The position numbers and the translations under genes were made by a program. From Microbacterium sp. (GTDB taxonomy: Bacteria; Actinomycetota; Actinomycetes; Actinomycetales; Microbacteriaceae), in assembly GCA_031286555.1 (NCBI GenBank), contig JAITUD010000384.1, forward strand, positions 1 through 11,758: DNA of 11,758 nt, in the 5' to 3' direction. Of the stretch, positions 5,995 through 11,758 are shown in pieces (position 1 is the stretch's first letter; each line of letters begins with the position of its first letter). The notes under the pieces were generated by a model. The model ran no database searches. It saw nothing but the letters and a program-made list of their open reading frames with translations, and was not told the origin of the DNA.

Positions 5995-7530
5995 ATGACG
6001 CCCCTGAAGAAGGTTCTGGCTGGTGCCGCAGCGGCATCCCTCGCCGTCGTCGCCCTTGCGGCGGCATCGGCGCCGCCACCGGCAGAGGCGACCACGGCTC
6101 GCACCCCGTCCACCGTCGTCGAGAAACTCACCGGCCCGGACGCCCCGAACAACACCTGGGGCCGCTGGGACATCAAGGCCACCGACCTCGGCATCATGTG
6201 GGACGACGGCAGCGGTCACGTGCTCACGGCTTTCGGTGACACGTTCGGCAACTCGTGGACCGGCCCCGGCGGTGGTGCACCGCCCAACGGCAACTGGCGC
6301 AGCAACGTGCTGGTGCGCTCCTCCGACACCGAACTCGCCGACGGGATGCTGTTCGACTGGGCCGCGCAGGGACCGGACGGGTACGCCCGGCAGATCATCC
6401 CGTCGAAGAAGGTCGACGGCGACGAGATCACCACGATCCCCACCACCGGGATCTCGGTCGGCAAGCGGCAGTACCTCGGGTTCATGTCGGTGCGGCAGTG
6501 GGGTCCGCCGGGAGTCTGGGACACGAACCACGCCGGCATCGCCTACTCCGACGACGGCGGCAGCACGTGGAAGGTCTCGGACACCCAGTGGGAGAACCCT
6601 TCAGGGGTTGACCCGTTCCAGATGCAGGCCTGGGTGCGCAAGGGCGGGACGATCTACGTGTTCGGCACGCAGAACGGCCGCAACGGTCCGGCATCCGTCG
6701 CCAAGGTGCCCGCGACGAAACTGCTCGACAAGACGGCGTACCGGTACTGGGATGGCGCATCGTGGAGCAAGGACGAGGCGGACGCCGAGCCGGTGATGGA
6801 CGCCCCGATGAGCGAGATGTCGGTGCAGTGGGACGAGTACAGCGGGCGCTTCCTGATGATGTCGCTCGTCGGCGAGGACATCGTCATGCGCACCGCCCTC
6901 GCGCCTGAAGGACCGTGGACTCCGGCCCAGACGGTGGCGAGCTCGACCGACTATCCCGCGCTGTACGGCGGGTACTTCCACCCGTGGAACAAGGACGGCG
7001 AGATCTACTTCACGATGTCGCAGTGGAACCCGTACAACGCGTACCTGATGCATCTGCGCATCGACCGCCAGGGCAACATCATCGATCCGAACCTCGTCAC
7101 CGATGCGAGCTTCGAGCGCTCCGCTGTGCTCGGCGACGGGACCGGCGGCACCTGGGGCGCGAAGCCGAACTCCGGCGTCGACACGGCACCGGCGGCCGGC
7201 TTCACCGGTGACAGGCGAGCGTTCGTGCGGTACAACAGCGGATGGCGGGACATCTGGCAGGACGTCGCCGTCGAGCAGCACACGAAGTACCGGGTGACCG
7301 GCTTCCTGCGCACCTCGGTGAACAGCGACAACGGGTTCTTCGGTGCCCGCACCGAGGCGGGCGTGCCGATCGGCGAGGTGAACTTCCACTCGGTGGGCGC
7401 GTGGACGCGCTTCACAGTGGAGTTCGACAGCGGCGACAACGACGCCGTGCAAGTGTTCGGCGGCGTGTGGACGAACAGCGGCGACATCTGGATGCAGCTG
7501 GATGACGTGTCGCTGACGAAGGTGCGCTGA
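5995..7530 (+). CDS. Secreted DUF4185 (GH183-type) putative endo-D-arabinanase with C-terminal carbohydrate-binding-like module
   Basis: This 511-residue protein has a Sec signal peptide: KK near the N-terminus, an Ala/Val-rich core, and likely cleavage near AEA at 30-32. The catalytic domain (about 40-360) shows DUF4185 hallmarks: GIMWDDGSGHVLTAFGDTFG (66-85), GNWRSNVLVRSSD (99-111), Asp-box SDDGGSTW (185-192), a late YGGYFHP segment (324-330) and MSQWNPYNAYL (341-351). D70 and D82 are plausible catalytic acids. DUF4185 is the family in which endo-D-arabinofuranosidases (GH183) acting on mycobacterial arabinogalactan were found. Residues about 365-511 start NLVTDASFE and end WMQLDDVSLTKV, typical of CBM4/9-like jelly-roll modules that bind sugar chains. 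It is the last gene of the operon, with its own ribosome-binding site and hairpins just downstream. Family placement is confident from motifs; the substrate is inference supported by the GH172 gene. Confidence 0.88.
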   Translation: MTPLKKVLAGAAAASLAVVALAAASAPPPAEATTARTPSTVVEKLTGPDAPNNTWGRWDIKATDLGIMWDDGSGHVLTAFGDTFGNSWTGPGGGAPPNGNWRSNVLVRSSDTELADGMLFDWAAQGPDGYARQIIPSKKVDGDEITTIPTTGISVGKRQYLGFMSVRQWGPPGVWDTNHAGIAYSDDGGSTWKVSDTQWENPSGVDPFQMQAWVRKGGTIYVFGTQNGRNGPASVAKVPATKLLDKTAYRYWDGASWSKDEADAEPVMDAPMSEMSVQWDEYSGRFLMMSLVGEDIVMRTALAPEGPWTPAQTVASSTDYPALYGGYFHPWNKDGEIYFTMSQWNPYNAYLMHLRIDRQGNIIDPNLVTDASFERSAVLGDGTGGTWGAKPNSGVDTAPAAGFTGDRRAFVRYNSGWRDIWQDVAVEQHTKYRVTGFLRTSVNSDNGFFGARTEAGVPIGEVNFHSVGAWTRFTVEFDSGDNDAVQVFGGVWTNSGDIWMQLDDVSLTKVR

Positions 7531-7538
7531 TCATCGGT

Positions 7539-7590
7539 CGAGTCGCCGGGACGGCCGGGCCATCATGGCGCGGTTGTCCCGGGCGACTCG
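7539..7590 (+). terminator. Inverted repeat after the glycan operon, probable terminator
   Basis: CGAGTCGCCGGGAC (7539-7552) pairs with GTCCCGGGCGACTCG (7576-7590), leaving one bulged base and a 23-base loop. It starts eight bases after the DUF4185 stop codon. There is no T-run, as is common in high-GC actinobacteria. It can form on either strand and so may also end the convergent transcript. Confidence 0.55.
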
Positions 7591-7613
7591 ATGAGCGATC
7601 TGTCATCGCTCAT
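7591..7613 (-). terminator. Perfect hairpin between convergent operons, probable terminator
   Basis: ATGAGCGAT and ATCGCTCAT form a perfect nine-base stem with a CTGTC loop. It begins directly after the first inverted repeat and ends two bases beyond the stop codon of the minus-strand kinase-like gene. It probably serves the minus-strand transcript, but its symmetry allows use in both directions. Confidence 0.5.
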
Positions 7614-7615
7614 GA

Positions 7616-8215
7616 TCAGCGCGCACGACGCGACTTCGCCAGAGATTCCCTCACCCAGCTCTCGATGTGCTCAGCGATCGCCGCGCGGGAGAGCGGACCG
7701 ACGTCGATGAGGCTCACCGGCCAGCCTGGGTCGTCCGCGGACAGCTGATCCCAGCGCGACCACTCCATCGGCACAGCGCTATCGACACGGATGATCTCCG
7801 GCACGTACGTGGGGTCCGCCGCATGGCGTCGGAACCACTCTCCGAACTGCAGATGATGCACGATCGAGTCGGCCGGTTCGCCGCGATGGAGAAGACGCTC
7901 CTTCTGCTCGTCCGGTGAGCAGTGCAGCACGCAGATCGCCAGGCCGTCGAGGCGTTCGGCAGAGGGCGCCGCAAGAAGCTCCCCGGGCGGTATCTGCCCG
8001 AACAGCACCACGTGCTCCCCGCGTGCCTGTGCATCGATCGCGAACCGCACCCAGTGCTCGACCGCTCCATGCCGCCAAGAGGCATCCGCTCCCTCGGGCA
8101 CACCGATCGAATCGAACTCGACGCACGTCACCCGCCGCCCGAAGTCGACTCGCCTCAGTGCGTCCAGCGCGGTCGACTTGCCTGTGCCGCTGGCGCCGGT
8201 GACGGAGAGGAGCAT
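7616..8215 (-). CDS. Small P-loop NTPase, nucleoside/nucleotide-kinase-like, function unknown
   Basis: This 199-residue protein has a clear Walker A motif GASGTGKST at 7-15, followed by EFD at 33-35 in the position where small kinases bind substrate or magnesium. It has an arginine-rich segment (KERLLHRGEP, 105-114) that could serve as a lid and a HHLQFGEWFRRHAADP stretch (120-135). The size and single-domain layout fit the AAA/adenylate-kinase-like group often annotated only as AAA ATPase. It is not the ABC transporter's ATPase: it has no LSGGQ signature and no Walker B of that type. It is the last gene of the minus-strand transporter operon, 18 bases after the binding protein's stop. It might phosphorylate an imported sugar or nucleoside, but no sugar-kinase signature is visible, so the function is left open. 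Confidence 0.8.
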   Translation of the reverse strand: MLLSVTGASGTGKSTALDALRRVDFGRRVTCVEFDSIGVPEGADASWRHGAVEHWVRFAIDAQARGEHVVLFGQIPPGELLAAPSAERLDGLAICVLHCSPDEQKERLLHRGEPADSIVHHLQFGEWFRRHAADPTYVPEIIRVDSAVPMEWSRWDQLSADDPGWPVSLIDVGPLSRAAIAEHIESWVRESLAKSRRAR

Positions 8216-8233
8216 CCTGTCAGGACCTCTCCC

Positions 8234-9556
8234 TCAGTGCTTCTGGTCGGCCAGACCCAGGTCGCCGATCGTCTTCTCGATCTTGGCGTTGGCCTCCTTC
8301 ATCGCGGCGTCGATGTCACCGCCGCGCCTCGCCTTCTCCAGGGCCGTACCCATCGCCAGGCTGACCTGCCAGTCGTAGGTCGGCTCCAGGATCGCGGTCT
8401 TGGTGGCCTCGGTCATCACGTCGTAGTACGGGTTGGCGGAGCGACCCGAGTCCTGGGCGAGATCCTCCGCGATCGAGGTCCGAGGAGAGAGCTTGGTGAA
8501 CTTCGTCCCGGTGAAGTACGCACGCGGCACCGAGGCGCCCTCGGCCAACATCCAGCTGATCGCGGAAGCCGCCTCCTTCACGTGCTTCGACCGCGCGTCG
8601 ACGCCGATCGTCCAGCCGCCGAGTGTCGAGGTGGTCCGCTTCGGGTCGCCGTCGACGGTCGGCATGGCCGCCACCTGGATGTTCGGCGCCATCTTCGGGT
8701 AGTCGGCGAGCAGCGGTCCGATCGCCCACGAACCGCCGGCCATCATGCCGAGCTTGCCCTGACCGAGCGGCGTCACGTCGCTGTACGGCGCCAGAGCCTG
8801 CTTCGGGATGATGCCCTGCCCGTACAGGTCCTGGTAGAACTCGAACAGCGGCGTGTAGTCGTCGGTCACCTCGGGCTTCGACCAGTCCTCGCTGATCGGC
8901 ATGTGCCCGGCGGTGCCGTACTGCGCACCCCACGTCGACCACGACAGCTCGGTCGCGTTCTGGGCGATCTCGAACGGTACGATCTTCTTGTCCGCAGCCT
9001 TGAGCTTCTTGCCTGCGGCGATCAGCTCGTCCCAGGTCTTCGGCGGGTCATCGGGGTTCAGCCCGGCCTTCTCGAACAGGTCGGTGCGATAGTAGAGCAG
9101 CGCGCTGGGCTCGTAGTACAGCGGATACGCGTACTGCTTGCCTTCGACGGTGACGGCGTCGAGGAATCGTGGGTCCAGGTCGTCCCAGCCCGCCTTGTCG
9201 ATGTACTCGGTGATCGGCGCGAGCTTGCTGTTGCGCGCGTTCATCGGCACCGCCGAGTAGTTCATCGTGTACATGTCGGGCGCGGTGCCGGCAGCCTGCG
9301 CGGCCTTCAGCTTCTGGTCCCAGGCGTCACCGGGAACGACCGTCAGCTTCACCGTGATCTTGTCCTGGGACTTGTTGTAGTCGTCCACCGCCTTCTTGAA
9401 CCAGGCGTTGTCCTCGTTCGAGAACTTGTTCTGCCAGAAGGTGACCGTGATTCCGTCGCCGCCTCCGGCATCCGGGGTCGAGCTTCCGCACGCGGTGATC
9501 GCCGTCATCGCCGTGACGATGCCGACCACGATCGTGAGCCTCGTCGCTGCACGCAT
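8234..9556 (-). CDS. ABC transporter sugar-binding lipoprotein (second, complete copy)
   Basis: This 440-residue extracellular solute-binding protein belongs to the MalE/UgpB-like family 1 (cluster B). It has a lipoprotein signal with lipobox ITAC and the lipidated cysteine at 23. The mature protein starts with the typical VTFWQNKF strand and contains YPLYYEPSALLYYRTDLFEKAG, split by the usual hinge. A GKLGMMAGGSWAIG segment follows, as expected for this family. The start ATG at 9556 has GAGAGGGA upstream. The gene follows the MalG-like permease by 23 bases and precedes the P-loop gene. Its C-terminus (EPTYDWQVSLAMGTALEK) is clearly related to the partial binding protein at the right edge. 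The ligand is not readable from sequence; an oligosaccharide released by the neighbouring hydrolases is the natural inference. Confidence 0.93.
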   Translation of the reverse strand: MRAATRLTIVVGIVTAMTAITACGSSTPDAGGGDGITVTFWQNKFSNEDNAWFKKAVDDYNKSQDKITVKLTVVPGDAWDQKLKAAQAAGTAPDMYTMNYSAVPMNARNSKLAPITEYIDKAGWDDLDPRFLDAVTVEGKQYAYPLYYEPSALLYYRTDLFEKAGLNPDDPPKTWDELIAAGKKLKAADKKIVPFEIAQNATELSWSTWGAQYGTAGHMPISEDWSKPEVTDDYTPLFEFYQDLYGQGIIPKQALAPYSDVTPLGQGKLGMMAGGSWAIGPLLADYPKMAPNIQVAAMPTVDGDPKRTTSTLGGWTIGVDARSKHVKEAASAISWMLAEGASVPRAYFTGTKFTKLSPRTSIAEDLAQDSGRSANPYYDVMTEATKTAILEPTYDWQVSLAMGTALEKARRGGDIDAAMKEANAKIEKTIGDLGLADQKH

Positions 9557-9579
9557 GGTTTCCCTCTCTGCTCGGGGGA

Positions 9580-10476
9580 CTACTTGAGCCCCGCCATCTT
9601 GATGTTGCCGATGATCTGACGCTGGAAGATGAGGAACAGGATCACCACGGGAGCCGCCGCCAGCACGGATCCCGCCATGAGCAGACCCAGCTCGGTGCTG
9701 CGCTCCGAGCGGAAGGTCGCCAGGTACTGCTGCACGACGAACCGCTCCGGCGTGGTGATTGTCATGATCGGCCACACGTACGAGTTCCAGTAGGCGAGGA
9801 ACGCGGTGATTCCCATCACCACGAAAGGCGGCTTCGACAGCGGCAGGAAGATGCGCCAGAAGATGCCGAACCGCCCGCAGCCGTCGAGCATCGCCGCCTC
9901 CTCGAGGCTGGCCGGGATGTTCAGATAGAACTGCCGGATGAAGAACACGGATGCCGCAGACGCAGCGCCCGGGATCACCAGCACGGCGAGCGTGTCCAGC
10001 ATCGACAGCCGGGTCACCACGATGAAGCTGGTCAGCAGGATGGTCATGCCGGGGATGAACATGGTGGTGATGACGATCACCCACATCGTGCGCTTGAAGC
10101 GGAAGTCCAGCCGCGCGAACGCGTAGGCGGCGAACGAGTTCACGGTCAGGCTGAGCACGGTGAAGAGCATGGCACCGAGGAACGTCCACATCATCGTCCG
10201 CGCGAAGGTGGGGTCGGCGAGGATCTGCGCGTAGTTCTGCCACTTCCACACCTCGGGGAAGAACTGGAACGGCGTCTGGATGACCTCGGTCTTCGATTTG
10301 AATCCGGCGATCACCATCCATGCCAGCGGGAACAGCGCGGCGAGGATGAACACCGCACCCGTGATCCCCTTGAAGATCAGCGTGACCCAGCCGCCGGCGG
10401 TCTTCGGCATCCGAGTCCTGCGCGGCTCCTGGCCGGCGAGCACGATCCGGGTGGTCTCGCCCTGCATGACGGCCAT
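9580..10476 (-). CDS. ABC sugar transporter permease, MalG-like
   Basis: This 298-residue inner membrane permease belongs to the carbohydrate uptake CUT1 group. Six hydrophobic segments can be seen, the first at about 37-58 and the last at about 265-285. The cytoplasmic EAA loop that docks the ATPase is EEAAMLDGCGRFGIFWRIFLP at 192-212, with the conserved G and final LP. The short C-terminus (GNIKMAGLK) is typical of MalG-type subunits. The ATG overlaps the MalF-like stop by one base (TGATG); a second in-frame ATG three codons on (10467) is possible. It pairs with the MalF-like subunit and two binding proteins. Confidence 0.94.
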   Translation of the reverse strand: MAVMQGETTRIVLAGQEPRRTRMPKTAGGWVTLIFKGITGAVFILAALFPLAWMVIAGFKSKTEVIQTPFQFFPEVWKWQNYAQILADPTFARTMMWTFLGAMLFTVLSLTVNSFAAYAFARLDFRFKRTMWVIVITTMFIPGMTILLTSFIVVTRLSMLDTLAVLVIPGAASAASVFFIRQFYLNIPASLEEAAMLDGCGRFGIFWRIFLPLSKPPFVVMGITAFLAYWNSYVWPIMTITTPERFVVQQYLATFRSERSTELGLLMAGSVLAAAPVVILFLIFQRQIIGNIKMAGLK

Positions 10477-11426
10477 CAGTCGACCAGCCTCTCCGAGTTG
10501 ACGAACTTGAACACGAGCGCGGACACCGATCCGAGCACGACGAACAGCAGCAGCGCCGCGGCGATCGAGTACCCGACGTTGATGTCGTTGCGGAAGTGGT
10601 TGAAGATGAACAGGTTCGGCAGGGTGGTCGAGTCCAACGGCCCTCCCTGGGTCATCACCAGGGGCAGTTCGAACTGTTGGATGGCCGCGACGAATCCGGT
10701 CACGAGCAGGTAGAGGAACACGTTCTTCATCTGCGGAATCGTGATGTACCTCGTCTTCTGCCACCAGCCGGCGCCTTCCATGGCGGCCGCCTCGTAGTAC
10801 TCGGTGGGGATGTCGACCATCGCCGCCACCATGATCAGTGAGGTGAGCCCCATGCCGAGCCAGACGGCCGGGACGGCGACCGCGAACAGCGCCCATGCCG
10901 GATCACCCAGCCACGCCGTCGGGTCGATGCCGAACAGTCCCAGGAACGCGTTGAGCAGACCGCCGGAGTAGTCGTAGATGAGAACGAAGATGATCGACGC
11001 GATCACGGACGAGATGATCGTCGGAATGTAGATGCTCACCTTGAGGATGCCGGCGAACCTCTTCGAGACGCTGACGACCAAGCTCGAGAACAGGTACGCG
11101 AGGATGAGCATCGGCGGGACGGTCATCAGCACGAAGACGAACCCTCGGCCGATCGTCGCGATGAAGAGCGGATCGCTGAGCACGTCGGCGAAGTTCTTCC
11201 AGCCGACGAACACGGGATCCTTGTAGAAGCTCCAGTCCTGGAAGGACAGGTACCCCGCGTAGATGGCCGGCCAGATCACGAAGATGGCCAGCAGGATCAC
11301 CACCGGCGCCAGCATCAGGAAGGCGAGCTTCGTGTCCCGGTACTGATAGCGGTCGTGTCGCAGGCGCTGCTGCTTGCGATCCTCCTTCACAGCAGTCATG
11401 CCTTCGTCCTTCACGGCGGTCGTCAT
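10476..11426 (-). CDS. ABC sugar transporter permease, MalF-like
   Basis: This 316-residue CUT1 permease has a charged cytoplasmic N-terminus of about 33 residues and then a first membrane segment at about 34-56. Further segments lie near 95-118, 130-151, 178-200, 236-250 and 288-308. The EAA loop YYEAAAMEGAGWWQKTRYITI runs 210-230, and the family's PLVMTQGGP motif is at 255-263. The start at 11426 has AGGAG eleven bases upstream. An in-frame ATG nine codons later (11399), with a GAAGG before it, is a fair alternative. It lies between the partial binding protein and MalG, after a strong 16-base stem. Confidence 0.94.
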   Translation of the reverse strand: MTTAVKDEGMTAVKEDRKQQRLRHDRYQYRDTKLAFLMLAPVVILLAIFVIWPAIYAGYLSFQDWSFYKDPVFVGWKNFADVLSDPLFIATIGRGFVFVLMTVPPMLILAYLFSSLVVSVSKRFAGILKVSIYIPTIISSVIASIIFVLIYDYSGGLLNAFLGLFGIDPTAWLGDPAWALFAVAVPAVWLGMGLTSLIMVAAMVDIPTEYYEAAAMEGAGWWQKTRYITIPQMKNVFLYLLVTGFVAAIQQFELPLVMTQGGPLDSTTLPNLFIFNHFRNDINVGYSIAAALLLFVVLGSVSALVFKFVNSERLVD

Positions 11427-11455
11427 CGTCGGTCCCGTCTCCTGTGCAGTGCATG

Positions 11456-11493
11456 CCGGTGCTGAGGGCGGTCGGGCCCGCCCTCAGCACCGG
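11456..11493 (-). terminator. Strong 16-bp hairpin between binding-protein and permease genes
   Basis: CCGGTGCTGAGGGCGG (11456-11471) and CCGCCCTCAGCACCGG (11478-11493) form a perfect 16-base stem with a six-base loop. It sits seven bases after the stop of the partial binding protein and 29 bases before the MalF-like start. No T-run follows on the minus strand. It is probably a partial terminator or a 3' mRNA stabiliser that leaves the binding protein more abundant than the permeases. Confidence 0.65.
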
Positions 11494-11499
11494 TCCCGA

Positions 11500-11758
11500 T
11501 CAGTTCTTCGGCGCCTTCTCGGGCAGCTTGTCGCGGTCGATGACCTTCTGGATGGCGGCCTCCGCCGTGGCGATAGCCTTGTCCGGCGACGCTGCGCCCT
11601 TCATCACCGACTCCATGGCGGTTCCGACTGCCAGCGAGACGTCCCAGGGGTAGGTGGGCTCAGGGATCGCGGTGGGGGCGATGTCGTCGATGACGACCTG
11701 CATGCCGTCGGTGAACGCCCGCCTGGTCGGCTCCGTACCGCGCCCGATCTCGTCGAGG
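11500..11758 (-). CDS. ABC transporter sugar-binding lipoprotein (first copy, only C-terminus in window)
   Basis: Only the last 85 residues are present; the gene continues beyond the right edge. The fragment reads LDEIGRGTEPTRRAFTDG and then EPTYPWDVSLAVGTAMESV, which closely matches EPTYDWQVSLAMGTALEK in the complete binding protein of the same operon. This places it in the same solute-binding family. It is upstream of both permeases, the usual position for the main binding protein. A methionine at 11703 looks like a start but is internal, because the frame and the homology continue upstream to the window edge. Confidence 0.85.
   Translation of the reverse strand, partial: LDEIGRGTEPTRRAFTDGMQVVIDDIAPTAIPEPTYPWDVSLAVGTAMESVMKGAASPDKAIATAEAAIQKVIDRDKLPEKAPKN

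Noticed and set aside
7922..9619. A 565-codon plus-strand open frame opposite the binding protein and kinase-like genes
   Set aside because: Its product is a low-complexity run of Arg, Val, Gly and His without recognisable motifs, and it is antisense to two well-supported genes.
8234..10321. A long minus-strand open frame of about 700 codons running from the binding protein back through the MalG-like gene
   Set aside because: Only the part from 9556 down encodes the binding protein, with a lipoprotein signal at its start. The upstream part is an out-of-frame reading of the permease, rich in Arg, His and Asp as expected for GC-rich shadow frames.
11438..11455. Repeated TGCA words (GTGCAGTGCATGC) near the MalF-like start, considered as an operator
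   Set aside because: The symmetry is short and off-centre, and the segment is better explained as the leader that carries the ribosome-binding site.
11500..11703. A separate 67-residue small protein starting at 11703
   Set aside because: The frame stays open to the window edge, and the sequence matches the C-terminus of the other binding protein, so it is a fragment of a larger gene.
1..11758. Mobile element, CRISPR array, tRNA or rRNA
   Set aside because: No direct-repeat arrays, transposase-like proteins, terminal inverted repeats or RNA gene signatures were seen on either strand.

Overview
The window is high-GC DNA with strongly G/C-ending codons, frequent GCATCC/GGATGCC words and tightly overlapping genes. 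This suggests an actinobacterium, most likely Microbacterium or a close relative in the Microbacteriaceae; the genus is an inference from sequence style. There are eleven protein-coding genes, of which the first and last run off the window edges. I see no rRNA, tRNA, CRISPR array or transposase.

Layout: a LacI-family regulator (minus strand, 3' end missing) is divergent from a plus-strand operon of six genes, 903-7530. The 117-base intergenic region holds an 18-base LacI-type operator that overlaps a plausible promoter. The operon encodes (1) a leaderless DUF2961/GH172 glycosidase, (2) a short-chain dehydrogenase, (3) a GNAT acetyltransferase, (4) a lipoprotein five-bladed propeller, (5) a leaderless paralogue of that propeller with a C-terminal discoidin-like domain, and (6) a secreted DUF4185 (GH183-type) propeller with a C-terminal jelly-roll module. 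Genes 1 to 5 overlap at every junction; gene 6 has its own ribosome-binding site. Tandem hairpins at 7539-7613 separate this operon from a convergent minus-strand operon. Read in its own direction, that operon holds a sugar-binding lipoprotein (only its C-terminus is in the window), two ABC permeases (MalF-like then MalG-like), a second complete sugar-binding lipoprotein, and a small P-loop kinase-like protein. No transport ATPase is present.

How they may work together: DUF4185/GH183 and DUF2961/GH172 are the families shown to contain endo- and exo-D-arabinofuranosidases acting on the D-arabinan of mycobacterial arabinogalactan and lipoarabinomannan. Their presence with an oligosaccharide ABC importer, a LacI regulator and a sugar/polyol-type dehydrogenase suggests a locus for foraging D-arabinan, or another furanose glycan, from the walls of mycolata bacteria. 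In this reading the secreted DUF4185 enzyme and the lipoprotein propeller cut the glycan outside, the importer takes up oligosaccharides, GH172 and the leaderless propeller finish them in the cytoplasm, and the dehydrogenase oxidises the released sugar. GH172 also contains difructose-dianhydride enzymes, so a fructan-type substrate is a live alternative.

The least explained parts are the tandem propeller pair, one exported and one apparently cytoplasmic; two paralogous binding proteins for one permease pair; and the acetyltransferase and P-loop protein, which have no obvious sugar role.
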